This document shows positions 9,741 through 17,580 of a stretch of DNA of 45,092 nucleotides, one piece after another; the stretch's first letter is position 1; the number at the start of each line of letters is the position of its first letter. A program made the position numbers and the translations under genes. Under the pieces are notes generated by a model. The model did no database searches and had not been told where the DNA came from. It saw only the letters and a list, made by a program, of their open reading frames with translations. The stretch spans positions 1 to 45,092 of the forward strand of contig NZ_AJTQ01000077.1 of NCBI RefSeq assembly GCF_000262345.1, read 5' to 3'. The stretch is from Streptomyces xiaopingdaonensis. GTDB taxonomy: Bacteria; Actinomycetota; Actinomycetes; Streptomycetales; Streptomycetaceae.

Positions 9741-10571
9741 ATGACAAGCAGCGCTGCCCCCGCAGACCCGCTCGCCGCGCTCGGCGAACTGCCCGGCGTC
9801 CCGGAGCCGGTCGCCTCCGTACGCAAGGCCGTCGACCGGGTCTACGGCCACCGCGTGATGCGCCGTCGCTCCAGCGAGGTCACCGGTGAGGCGGCGCTCC
9901 GCGGCGCCCGGGCATCCGCCGCGCTCGACGGGACCGACTGGGCGCTCGAAGAGGTGCGCAGGCGCAGCGACTTCGGCAGCGACCCCGAGGCCCGTACGGT
10001 CGGCGCCGCGCTGCGCGCCACCGCCGAGTCCGGTCAACTCCTCGACGTCTGGAAGCAGTCGCCGCTGCGCGTGCTGGCGCGGTTGCACCTGGTGGCAGCG
10101 GGCGGGGCCGCCGCCGACGACAGGGTGGGGCGTCCGCGTCGCGCCGGTGAGCCCGTGGAGGGTTCCGAGTTCGGCGTAAGCCTGCCGGAGGCGGAGGAGG
10201 TGAGCGCGCGGCTCGACGGCCTCGCCGACCTCGTCGTCCGCGGGACGGCCGCTCCGGCGCTCGTCACCGCTGCGGTGGTGCACGGGGAACTCGTGGCGCT
10301 GCGGCCGTTCGGCTCGTACAACGGCGTCGTGGCGCGGGCGGCGGAGCGGCTGGTGCTGGTGGGCAGCGGGCTCGACCCGAAGTCGATCTGCCCCGCCGAG
10401 GTCGGCGCCGTCGAGCAGGGGGCCGACGCTTACGCCGAGGCACTGCGCGGCTACGCGTCGGGCCGGCCCGAGGGGGTGGCGGGGTGGATCGCCTTCTGCG
10501 GACGCTCCGTCGAGCTGGGGGCGCGTGAGAGCACCGCGGTCTGCGAAGCGCTTCAGCGCGGGGCCGCCTGA
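9741..10571 (+). CDS. Degenerate Fic-like domain protein
   Basis: 276 residues. The C-terminal half reads HGELVALRPFGSYNGVVARAA, which lines up with the Fic core HPFx(D/E)GNGRxxR but has Arg instead of the catalytic His, and the GNGR loop is reduced to YNG. The N-terminal part has ASAALDG, resembling the inhibitory (S/T)xxIEG helix of Fic proteins. The protein therefore appears to keep the fold while lacking the AMP-transfer chemistry. Such proteins are often labelled 'oxidoreductase' in Streptomyces genomes without evidence. The gene probably is leaderless, and it ends at a perfect 28-base palindrome that can act as terminator. Function unknown. Confidence 0.65.
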   Translation: MTSSAAPADPLAALGELPGVPEPVASVRKAVDRVYGHRVMRRRSSEVTGEAALRGARASAALDGTDWALEEVRRRSDFGSDPEARTVGAALRATAESGQLLDVWKQSPLRVLARLHLVAAGGAAADDRVGRPRRAGEPVEGSEFGVSLPEAEEVSARLDGLADLVVRGTAAPALVTAAVVHGELVALRPFGSYNGVVARAAERLVLVGSGLDPKSICPAEVGAVEQGADAYAEALRGYASGRPEGVAGWIAFCGRSVELGARESTAVCEALQRGAA

Positions 10572-10880
10572 GCGGCCACAGGCGGAGGCTCGCGCTGCAG
10601 CGCGAGCCTCCTGGCTCGTCCGGCGGGTACCGGTGCGTCTGCCGTCGGTCGGTCGGGACTTCGCCCGAACGAAGGACCAGCCCGTTCCGTGGGCCTGGGC
10701 GTCGCGTGGATCCCGCCGGGCGGGCGGGACGGTCCGTGGGGCCGCTGCGTCTCTCGCGCCTGCGGCATCCTCCCGGATGTCGTGGGTCTCGCGGGCCGCT
10801 GATTCCTTTGTACCGCTCGGGGACGCGGGGTGGAAGGGGGATCGGGCGACGTCAGGTTCGCGGGCGAAAGGTTGCCTCTT
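10572..10880. other. Intergenic region between convergent genes
   Basis: 309 bases separating the Fic-like gene from the HAD gene. Apart from the 28-base palindrome at its left end I see no gene or recognisable site. Confidence 0.4.
10584..10611. terminator. Perfect 28-base palindrome, probable bidirectional terminator
   Basis: The two halves of 10584-10611 are exact reverse complements around CTGCAG, giving a stem of at least 11 bases. It begins 12 bases after the Fic-like stop, so it most likely ends that transcript. Confidence 0.75.
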
Positions 10881-11738
10881 CTACCTCCGCGGGAAGGGCA
10901 GCGCCCGCAGGAGATCCGGGCGCCGTTTGCTCGTGTACCAGACGAGGCCGGCTGCCGTCGCTGCTGCTCCCAGGGCCGCCGCCGTCACCGTCAGGACCGA
11001 GCGCGGCGGCAGGCGGAAGTCCGGGATGCGCTGCTTGAGGCGCACGGGGCGCGAGAAGGAGAGGACCGGCCAGTCGCGGACGACGGCCTCCTTGCGCAGG
11101 GCGCGGTCCGGGTTGACGGCGTAGGGGTGGCCGACCGCCTCGAGCATCGGCACGTCGGTCGCGGAGTCGCTGTAGGCGTAGCAGCGGGAGAGGTCGTACC
11201 CCTCCGACTCGGCGAGCTCGCGGAGGGCCTCGGCCTTGGTGGGGCCGTAGGCGTAGTACTCGATCTCGCCGGTGTACCGGCCCTCCTCGACGACCAGGCG
11301 GGTCGCGACGGTGCGGTCGGCGCCGAGGAGCTCGCCGATCGGCTCGACGACCTCCGAGCCCGAGCTGGAGACGATCACCACGTCCCGGCCGGCGAGGTGG
11401 TGCTCCTCGATGAGGGAGGCGGCCTCGTCGTAGATGAGCGGATCGATGAGGTCGTGGAGCGTCTCCGCGACGATCTCCCTGACCTGCTGGATGTTCCAGC
11501 CGCGGCTCAGGGCCGAGAGGTACTCGCGCATCCGCTCCATCTGGTCGTGGTCGGCTCCACCGAGGAGATATACGAACTGCGCGTAGGCAGTGCGCAGTAC
11601 GGCACGGCGATTGATCAGGCCACCTTGGTAGAAGGACCTGCCAAAGGTGAGCGTGCTCGACTTCGCAATGACCGTCTTGTCCAGATCGAAGAAGGCGGCT
11701 GTCCGGGGTAGCGAGACGTTTTCCACGGAGCCGAGCAT
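10881..11738 (-). CDS. HAD superfamily IB phosphatase with C-terminal membrane segment
   Basis: 285 residues from the ATG at 11738; a TTG three codons upstream is less likely. Motif I is FFDLDKT with Asp18 and Asp20, motif II is VSSSGS, and motif IV is YSDSATDVPM, so all the catalytic residues of a SerB-type HAD hydrolase are in place. A hydrophobic stretch near the C-terminus (VLTVTAAALGAAATAAGLVWY) suggests anchoring in the membrane. The orthologue in mycobacteria (Rv3661) sits in the same place beside ssd. The substrate is a phosphomonoester that cannot be named from sequence; the family includes phosphoserine and lysophosphatidate phosphatases. Confidence 0.9.
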   Translation of the reverse strand: MLGSVENVSLPRTAAFFDLDKTVIAKSSTLTFGRSFYQGGLINRRAVLRTAYAQFVYLLGGADHDQMERMREYLSALSRGWNIQQVREIVAETLHDLIDPLIYDEAASLIEEHHLAGRDVVIVSSSGSEVVEPIGELLGADRTVATRLVVEEGRYTGEIEYYAYGPTKAEALRELAESEGYDLSRCYAYSDSATDVPMLEAVGHPYAVNPDRALRKEAVVRDWPVLSFSRPVRLKQRIPDFRLPPRSVLTVTAAALGAAATAAGLVWYTSKRRPDLLRALPFPRR

Positions 11739-11834
11739 AGGCGCCAACCATTCGGCGTAAGGTGGGGCGCGTGGGTTTGCCTGAGAAGGCTCTCGGGTAC
11801 ACCATGGAAGTCACGGATCGTTCGCGACCGTGCT

Positions 11835-11930
11835 AACCCGGTCCGACTCCTCCCCCCCCGAGTCGGCCGTGGAGACGACCCCCGCTCTCCCCCCCGGCGG
11901 GGGTCGTCGCATGTCCAAGGGGTTTTTTGC
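11835..11930 (+). ncRNA. 6C small RNA
   Basis: Two neighbouring hairpins each present a run of cytosines in the loop. Hairpin 1 pairs CCGACTC (11843-11849) with GAGTCGG (11860-11866) around a CTCCCCCCCC loop. Hairpin 2 pairs a perfect 12-base stem (11874-11885 with 11897-11908) around an 11-base loop with seven C. A T6 run follows at 11923-11928 after a short spacer. Two stem-loops with at least six C in each loop define the actinobacterial 6C RNA. Its known position in M. tuberculosis (sRNA B11) is also between the HAD gene and ssd, on the ssd strand, exactly as here. The ends given are approximate. The C-rich loops can pair with Shine-Dalgarno sequences, which suggests regulation of translation. 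Confidence 0.85.
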
Positions 11931-11999
11931 TCTCCGGGACCCTTGCGCCGGGCGGAGCCTCTTCCGTCGTTGATCGTTTGCAGGCCGTCCGAGGACGCC

Positions 12000-12064
12000 A
12001 ACTTCGTCACTCGCTGTAATTGGAGTGATGCTCTCCGGATGGCCCTCGCAAGGGTGACGAAGTT
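12000..12064. repeat. 11-base inverted repeat upstream of ssd
   Basis: AACTTCGTCAC (12000-12010) and its exact reverse complement GTGACGAAGTT (12054-12064) are separated by 43 bases. The arms could be a pair of protein-binding half sites or the base of a long stem in the ssd leader. Its right arm runs into the first DnaA-box-like sequence. Confidence 0.55.
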
Positions 12065-12109
12065 TTCCACAATCCCCGGGTTGTCCACAGTTCTCGACCA
12101 TGATCCACG
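12063..12109 (+). promoter_or_regulatory. Cluster of DnaA-box-like sequences
   Basis: TTTTCCACA (12063-12071) and TTGTCCACA (12081-12089) lie 18 bases apart, and a weaker TGATCCACG follows at 12101-12109. TTGTCCACA is the preferred Streptomyces DnaA box. The cluster is 90-140 bases upstream of ssd and far from any origin gene, so regulation or titration of DnaA is the only sensible role if the boxes are real. Confidence 0.4.
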
Positions 12110-12199
12110 CGATATTCGGGATGCCTGCACAGTGATTCCCGGCGGCGCCCCAGGGCGTTTGCTCAAGCGAGTACACATGGCGGGGAGCGGGGCTGGAGC

Positions 12200-13342
12200 A
12201 TGGCCGAAAACATTCTGATTGTCACGGAGGACGAGGTCCTTCTCGATGACCTACTGCGACTCTGCGCAGCCGCCGGCACCAAAGCGGATGTGGCCCATGG
12301 GGCTCCTGCGGCCCATTTGGATTGGTCGAGTTGGGGAGGAGCCGTCTCCTGGGAGCGGGCTCCGCTCGTATTGGTGGGGGACGACTGCGCAAAAGCGCCC
12401 GGGCTCGGGGGAGTTGCGGAATGCGGTGCGCGCGGCGCCCGTCGTCGCGCCGGAGTGCTCCTCGTCGGACGGGACCTCGACGACTCGGGCGTCTGGGAGC
12501 GCGGGGCGCGGATCGGCGCCGAGGGCGTCGTTCTTCTTCCGGACGCCGAGAGCTGGTTGACGGGGCGTATCGCGGACGCGGCCGAAGGGATCGGCGAGTT
12601 CGCGCTGACGGTCGGTGTCGTGGGCGGCCGGGGCGGCGCGGGCGCGTCGACCCTCGCGTGCGCCCTTGCCCTCACCGCCGTGCGGATGGGGCAGCAGACG
12701 ATGCTGATCGACGGCGACCCGCTGGGCGGCGGGCTCGACGTTCTGCTCGGCGGGGAGCGCGCGAAGGGGCTGCGCTGGCCGGCCTTCGCGGACTCCCGGG
12801 GGCGGGTGGGCGGCTCGGCGCTCGCCGAGTCGCTGCCGCGGATGCACGGGCTGCGGCTGTTGAGTTGGGACCGCGGGGAGTCCGTCGTGGTGCCTCTGGA
12901 GGCGATGAAGGCGGTCCTCTCCGCGGCTCGCAGGCGGGGCGGCGTTGTCGTCGTCGACCTGCCGCGGCGGATGGACGAGACCGTGGCGGAGGCGCTCGTC
13001 CAGTTGGATCTGGGGCTCGTCGTCGTGCCGGCCGAGCTGAGAGCCGTGGCCGCAGCGCACCGGATCTCCTCGCGCGCCCGGCTCGCCGTCCCCGACCTGC
13101 GGGCAGTGGTGCGGACGCCGGGAGGACCCTCAGGTCCCAGGCCGTACGGCCCTGGGCTCGACGAGAGCGAGGTGGCGCGCCTGCTGGGCCTGCCGCTCGC
13201 CGGTGAACTCCCTTGGGAGAAGGGCCTCCTGGAGTACGTCGACCGGGGCCTCCCGCCGGGGTGCGAGGAGGGTGGCGCGCTTGCGAGGTTCTCGCGGGAG
13301 TTCTGGAAGCGGACGCTGAGCGAAGGGGGTGCGCCGGAGTGA
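12200..13342 (+). CDS. ssd: Septum site-determining protein Ssd / TadZ-like ATPase
   Basis: 380 residues. Residues 1-130 resemble an atypical receiver domain (ILIVTEDEVLLDDLLRL at the start). From about 138 a MinD/ParA-type ATPase begins, with GVVGGRGGAGAST (about 139-151) as a deviant Walker A that has Ser where others have the second Lys, and LIDGDPLGGGLD as the next motif. The protein heads the Tad pilus operon, where TadZ proteins place the pilus machine; the mycobacterial orthologue (Rv3660c) inhibits septum formation when overproduced. The ATG has GGAG close upstream. The stop overlaps the GTG of tadA by 4 bases, so the genes are coupled. Confidence 0.9.
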   Translation: MAENILIVTEDEVLLDDLLRLCAAAGTKADVAHGAPAAHLDWSSWGGAVSWERAPLVLVGDDCAKAPGLGGVAECGARGARRRAGVLLVGRDLDDSGVWERGARIGAEGVVLLPDAESWLTGRIADAAEGIGEFALTVGVVGGRGGAGASTLACALALTAVRMGQQTMLIDGDPLGGGLDVLLGGERAKGLRWPAFADSRGRVGGSALAESLPRMHGLRLLSWDRGESVVVPLEAMKAVLSAARRRGGVVVVDLPRRMDETVAEALVQLDLGLVVVPAELRAVAAAHRISSRARLAVPDLRAVVRTPGGPSGPRPYGPGLDESEVARLLGLPLAGELPWEKGLLEYVDRGLPPGCEEGGALARFSREFWKRTLSEGGAPE

Positions 13343-14565
13343 GGGGGCGCCTTGCCAGGGAGCGGGCCGCGCCGGCGGCAGGTGCGCTCCTGGACACGGT
13401 GCGGCGGCAGTTGGCGGAGGCCGGTACGGAGCCGACGCCGGCCGGCGTCGCTGCCGCGTTGCGTGCCCAAGGGCGGCTGCTCGGGGACAGCGCGGTACTC
13501 GACGTCGTGGACAGCCTCCGCTCCGAGATGGTGGGGAGCGGCCCGCTCGAACCGCTGCTCGCCGAACCGGACGTAACGGACGTGCTGGTCACGGCGCCCG
13601 ACCAGGTCTGGGTCGACCGAGGCGGAGGGCTGCACCTCACCGAGGTGCGGTTCCCCGACGCAGCGGCGGTGCGTCGCCTCGCCCAGCGGCTCGCCACCTC
13701 CGCCGGCCGTCGTCTCGACGACGCGCGACCGTGGGTCGATGCCCGACTCCCCGACGGCACGCGCCTGCACGCTGTCCTGCCGCCGGTGGCGGTCGGCTCC
13801 ACCTACCTCTCGCTGCGCGTCGTGCGTCCGCGTGCCTTCACTCTCGAGGAACTCGTCCGAGCGGGGACTCTTCCGGCCGGCGGTGACGACCTGCTGCGCT
13901 CCGTACTCGATGCGCGGCTCTCCTTCCTCGTCACCGGTGGCACGGGCTCGGGAAAGACCACGTTGCTCAGCAGCCTGCTGGGGCTCGTAGGGGTGGGGGA
14001 GCGGATCGTCCTCGCCGAGGAGGCCGCCGAGCTGCGCCCAGAGCACCCGCACGTCGTCAGGCTGGAGGCGCGGCCGGCGAACCAGGAGGGGGCAGGCCAG
14101 GTGGAGCTGCGCGATCTCGTGCGGCAGGCCCTGCGCATGCGGCCCGACCGACTCGTCGTCGGCGAGGTCCGCGGCGCCGAGGTGACCGAGCTGCTCGCCG
14201 CGTTGAACACCGGGCACGAGGGCGGGTGCGGGACGTTGCACGCCAACGCGGCCGTCGACGTGCCCGCCCGGCTGGAGGCGCTGGGAACGGCCGGAGGGCT
14301 CGATCGGGCTGCGCTCCACAGCCAGTTGGCGGCGGCGCTCGACCTGGTCGTCCACCTCGTCAGGGGGCGTGACGGGCGCAGGCGGGTCGCCGAGGTGCAC
14401 GTGCTGGATCGGCTCTCCGACGGCCTGGTGTGCACGCGACCGGCTGCGGTGTGGGACGGAGGGGGCCGCGGCTTCGCGCCACAGGAGGGATGGGCGGACC
14501 TGCAGCGTCGGTGCGCTCGTGCGGTGTCGGAGCGGGGCGGCGGGAGGCGGCATGTCGACGGGTGA
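13339..14565 (+). CDS. tadA: TadA-family secretion ATPase of the Flp/Tad pilus
   Basis: 408 residues from the GTG that overlaps the ssd stop. This is a hexameric type II/IV secretion ATPase that drives pilus assembly. The N-terminal part carries VDSLRSEMVGSGPLEPLL, followed by the ligand region DARLPDGTRLHAVLPP. Walker A is TGGTGSGKTT with Lys206, the Asp box LAEEAAELRP follows, Walker B is RPDRLVVGEVRG, and the His box is TGHEGGCGTLHAN. All catalytic motifs are intact. Actinobacterial versions are often named 'TadA family conjugal transfer-associated ATPase', but the context here is clearly a pilus operon. Confidence 0.93.
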   Translation: MRGRLARERAAPAAGALLDTVRRQLAEAGTEPTPAGVAAALRAQGRLLGDSAVLDVVDSLRSEMVGSGPLEPLLAEPDVTDVLVTAPDQVWVDRGGGLHLTEVRFPDAAAVRRLAQRLATSAGRRLDDARPWVDARLPDGTRLHAVLPPVAVGSTYLSLRVVRPRAFTLEELVRAGTLPAGGDDLLRSVLDARLSFLVTGGTGSGKTTLLSSLLGLVGVGERIVLAEEAAELRPEHPHVVRLEARPANQEGAGQVELRDLVRQALRMRPDRLVVGEVRGAEVTELLAALNTGHEGGCGTLHANAAVDVPARLEALGTAGGLDRAALHSQLAAALDLVVHLVRGRDGRRRVAEVHVLDRLSDGLVCTRPAAVWDGGGRGFAPQEGWADLQRRCARAVSERGGGRRHVDG

Positions 14566-15412
14566 GCGTGTGCCGGCGTCCGGGAGAGCGGGCGGCATCC
14601 GGTCACCTCGGGGGACGAGCGAAGGCAGGGCCCGCGGGCTGTTCGTCTCCGAGGAGGAGCAGTTGGACGCGTGGCCGCGTCGCTGGTGCGGGCGTGCGCT
14701 GGAGCTGGTGCGCACCCGTGGCGGCCCCCAACTGCTTCCGCCGGCTGCGGGGTTGGCTGTCGGGGTGCTGAGCAGTTCGTGGCTTCCGTTGCTCATCGGG
14801 GCTGCCTGCGTGCCGTTGGCAGCACGGTGGTTGCGGAGGCGGCTCCTCGTGCGCGGCGCCGAGAAACGAGAGGAGGAGGTGATCGAACTCTGCAGCGTGG
14901 TCGCGGGGGAACTGCGGGCGGGCCGGCCGCCGGCGCAGGCGCTGCTGGTGGGGATCGAGCTGGTCGGCCACGGTGAGGAGAGCGGTTTTCTCGGGGGCAC
15001 GGCGGTGCCGGCTGCCGCCCGCTTCGGCGGCGACGTGCCCGAGGCACTGCGGGAGGCGGCCCGCACGGAGGGGGCGCAGGGACTCGGCGGTTTCGCCGCG
15101 TGCTGGCAGGTCGCCGTCGACGGGGGTGCCGGGCTCGCTCGGGCGTTGGAGCGAGTGGGCAGCTCCCTCCGGACGGAGCGGGAGCAACGCGAGGAGCTCC
15201 GGGCGCAGTTGGCGGGGCCGTGGGCGACGGTCGTGGTTCTCGCGATGCTGCCTGCGCTGGGGCTCGTACTCGGGAGCGCCATGGAGGCCGACCCGCTCGA
15301 CGTTCTGTTCCACACCTCCTCCGGCCTCGTCTGTCTCCTGCTCGGCGGCCTCTTCGAAGGAGTCGGCCTCTGGTGGACGTGCGCGATCGTACGAGCCGCG
15401 GAACGGGGGTGA
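14552..15412 (+). CDS. tadB: TadB-like inner-membrane platform protein (T2SSF domain)
   Basis: 286 residues. The ATG at 14552 has GGGAGG upstream and overlaps the end of tadA by 14 bases. After a polar N-terminal segment come two hydrophobic helices near residues 60-90, a cytoplasmic T2SS-F domain (VVAGELRAGRPPAQAL to LRTEREQREELRAQL), and two more membrane helices at the C-terminus. This is the layout of TadB, one of the two platform proteins on which the TadA ATPase acts. Next in the operon is tadC. Confidence 0.88.
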   Translation: MSTGERVPASGRAGGIRSPRGTSEGRARGLFVSEEEQLDAWPRRWCGRALELVRTRGGPQLLPPAAGLAVGVLSSSWLPLLIGAACVPLAARWLRRRLLVRGAEKREEEVIELCSVVAGELRAGRPPAQALLVGIELVGHGEESGFLGGTAVPAAARFGGDVPEALREAARTEGAQGLGGFAACWQVAVDGGAGLARALERVGSSLRTEREQREELRAQLAGPWATVVVLAMLPALGLVLGSAMEADPLDVLFHTSSGLVCLLLGGLFEGVGLWWTCAIVRAAERG

Positions 15413-15415
15413 GTC

Positions 15416-16195
15416 GTGTTCGGGGAAGTGCGGGGCCTCGCTCAACTCTGGGGCGCGGGTGCCGGGTTGGTGGCGGCCGGAGCGGTGTGGGCGCTTTTCG
15501 GGAGCTGGCGGGAGAGCTGCGGACGGCGGAGGTCGGGGCGCGTGATCCCGGTGGACCGGCCGGAGGGCAAGGAGGCGAGGCAGGGCTCTGGTGAGCAGTC
15601 CGGACGGAGCATTCGCACCTTGGCTGCGCTGGGAGCCGGGGCAGGTGCCTGCGCCCTGGTCGGCGGCTGGTCGGGCGTGCTGGCCGGCGTGGTGGTGGCG
15701 TGGGGCGTCCAGTGGTGGTTGAGACGGCGGGTGTCGGATTCGGAGAGGGAAGAACGCGAGGAGGTGGCTCGCCAACTGCCCCTCTGCGCCGAGCTTCTGG
15801 CCGCGTGTCTCGCGGCCGGTTCGGGACCGGCCGGGGCTGCGGAGGCGGTTGGACGGTCGATCGGTGGCCCGGTCGCAGGGTTGTTGGGGCAGACGGCGAG
15901 GGAGCTGCGTCTCGGCGAGGAGCCCGCTCTCGTCTGGGAGCGGTTCGGCTCCGTGCCGGGCGGAGGACGACTCGCACGGTGCATGGCACGCGCGGGAGAG
16001 GCAGGCGTTCCGGCCGCGGAGACGGTGAGTCGGCTGGCGGCCGAGCTGAGGGCCGCTGGCGCGCGGCGCGCGGCGGTTCGGGCGCGGCGTGCCGGGGTCA
16101 TGGTCACCGGGCCGCTGGGGCTGTGCTTCCTGCCTGCCTTCGTGGTGGTCGGTGTGGTGCCTGTGGTGTTGGGGCTGGCCAGGACGCTGGTCTGA
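15416..16195 (+). CDS. tadC: TadC-like inner-membrane platform protein (T2SSF domain)
   Basis: 259 residues, GTG start 3 bases after the tadB stop. A first membrane helix at the N-terminus and a hydrophobic pair near residues 68-100 are followed by a T2SS-F domain (ARQLPLCAELLAACLAAGSGP onward) and a terminal hydrophobic stretch (GPLGLCFLPAFVVVGVVPVVL). It is the second platform protein of the pilus system. Its length and position after tadB match the standard actinobacterial order. Confidence 0.87.
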   Translation: MFGEVRGLAQLWGAGAGLVAAGAVWALFGSWRESCGRRRSGRVIPVDRPEGKEARQGSGEQSGRSIRTLAALGAGAGACALVGGWSGVLAGVVVAWGVQWWLRRRVSDSEREEREEVARQLPLCAELLAACLAAGSGPAGAAEAVGRSIGGPVAGLLGQTARELRLGEEPALVWERFGSVPGGGRLARCMARAGEAGVPAAETVSRLAAELRAAGARRAAVRARRAGVMVTGPLGLCFLPAFVVVGVVPVVLGLARTLV

Positions 16196-16252
16196 GGTGG
16201 CCCGAAGGGACGCTGTGCCCGCGGGTCCAGGGAAGAGAACGGGGAAGAGCGG

Positions 16253-16579
16253 ATGCGAGTACGTCGAGCAAAGGGTGCGTGCCTGGTGGCGGCACCGGTA
16301 CGGGTCACGTCGTGCGGCGCGTATGTCGGCGAGCGCGGGCGGTTGGTGCGCGTCCTGGGCGCTCAGTGGGGGGTGGCGTCCCGTCGCCCGCGGCTGCCGG
16401 TGCGCCTGGGAGGAAGCCCGAGGTTGGGCGGCGAGGCCGGCATGAGTACGGCCGAGTACGCCGTCGGCACACTGGGCGCGGCGGCCCTCGCCGCGGTCCT
16501 CTACCAGGTGGTCACAGGGGACTCGGTGACGGGAAAGATCGAGGAGCTGATTGCGGGGGCTCTTCGTGCACCGTTCTGA
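16253..16579 (+). CDS. DUF4244 protein, Flp-type prepilin
   Basis: 108 residues, ATG preceded by GGAAGAG. The basic leader ends in G-MSTAEYAVGTLGAAALAAVLYQVV. Cleavage after the Gly would leave a mature pilin with Glu at position 5 followed by the hydrophobic assembly helix, the hallmark of class IVb (Flp) pilins. This is probably the main pilus subunit. The leader of about 63 residues is long for a Flp pilin, so the true start may lie further in. The gene follows tadC by 57 bases. No prepilin peptidase is seen in the window. Confidence 0.8.
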   Translation: MRVRRAKGACLVAAPVRVTSCGAYVGERGRLVRVLGAQWGVASRRPRLPVRLGGSPRLGGEAGMSTAEYAVGTLGAAALAAVLYQVVTGDSVTGKIEELIAGALRAPF

Positions 16580-17141
16580 CGTCGTGCACCTTTCTGACGA
16601 AGGTACGCAGACCGCCGGTGAGGAGGGTCCGCCCTGCCTCCGCAGGACCGCGGCGTCCGAGGTGCGCAGGGCGGCGAGACGCCGCAGAGCACGGTCGCGC
16701 ACCCCGCGTCGTCGCCCCGGACGGGAACGCAGGGGCCGGGTGCCGTCTCCCGGACGTCGGCAGCCGTGCCAGGCGGGGCGGCCGGGCGGAGGGAGAGGTC
16801 GCGAGGGCGGTTTCGTGACCGCCGAAGCAGCCCTCGTGCTACCGGCGTTGGTGATCGTCGCCGCGGTACTGCTCTGGGGGCTCATGGCGGCTGCCGCGCA
16901 GATCAGGTGCGTCGATGCTGCGCGGGCGGGCGCCCGAGCAGCAGCACGGGGCGAGGCCGACGACGGCGTACGGAAGGCCGTGCGTACTGCTGCCCCGGCA
17001 GGCGCGGTCGTGGAGACGGCGAGAGAGGGGGAGTTGCTGCGTGTGCGAGTCAAAGCGAAGTCGGCAGGGCCGGGGCCGCTTGCGGTGGAACTCGGCGCGG
17101 ACGCGGTGGCGTTGGCCGAGTCGGGCGTCCCTGGGGGATGA
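16551..17141 (+). CDS. TadE-like minor pilin
   Basis: The recognisable part is the end of the protein: EGGFVTAEAALVLPALVIVAAVLL, a TadE-type N-terminal anchor, followed by about 90 residues with CVDAARAGARAAARG. The homologous region starts only at about residue 86 of this frame, and the residues before it are Arg-rich and not conserved in the family. The TTG at 16551 has GAGGAG upstream and overlaps the DUF4244 gene, but in-frame GTG codons at 16584 and 16662 are equally possible. It is likely a pseudopilin or minor component of the Tad pilus. The orthologous position in mycobacteria is Rv3655c. Confidence 0.72.
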   Translation: MRGLFVHRSDVVHLSDEGTQTAGEEGPPCLRRTAASEVRRAARRRRARSRTPRRRPGRERRGRVPSPGRRQPCQAGRPGGGRGREGGFVTAEAALVLPALVIVAAVLLWGLMAAAAQIRCVDAARAGARAAARGEADDGVRKAVRTAAPAGAVVETAREGELLRVRVKAKSAGPGPLAVELGADAVALAESGVPGG

Positions 17142-17580
17142 GAGGGGCGCGGCCACCGCCTGTGCTGCGGTCTGCTGTCTGGCCCTGTGCTTCCTCTTCG
17201 GGGGCGTGTTGATGCTCGGGCAGGCCGTCGCGGCCCGTCATCGGGCCGGCGCCGCCGCAGACTTGGCCGCCCTCGCCGCGGCGGAGCGCGCGCTGGAGGG
17301 TGGTGCGCGGGCCTGTCGGACGGCGCGTCTGGTCGCGTCGGCACAGCGGGCCGAAGTGGTCGCGTGCACGGTGCAGGGCGAGGTCGCCGACCTCACCGCG
17401 GTGGCCCGTGCCGGGCCTTACGCGCCCGTGGCGAGGGCGCGTGCCGGACCGCGCGAGGCCGCGGTGGCCGGCGGGACTCCAGGGCCGCGCGAGGAGTGGG
17501 CGCCTGGGCTAGGGGCCGTCGTCCGGCCGCCGTCGGGAGCCCGTCCGTCACCGGCGGGCGCGTTTGCAGATGCGGCTCAG
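17041..17580 (+). CDS. Rv3654c-like TadE-family protein, 3' end unresolved
   Basis: The conserved core is DERGAATACAAVCCLALCFLF, then GQAVAARHRAGAAADLAALAAA and a cysteine-bearing segment ending GPYAPVARARAGP, which matches the last gene of the actinobacterial Tad operon. The nearest ordinary start in frame is GTG at 17041, about 29 residues before the core and inside the previous gene; no better start is visible. Oddly, the frame has no stop near the expected end. It stays open through the convergent helicase gene until 19183-19185. The end given here is only where the helicase begins. Either the gene overlaps its neighbour for 1.6 kb, or an indel removed its stop; a TAG in the next frame sits at 17510-17512. 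Confidence 0.5.
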
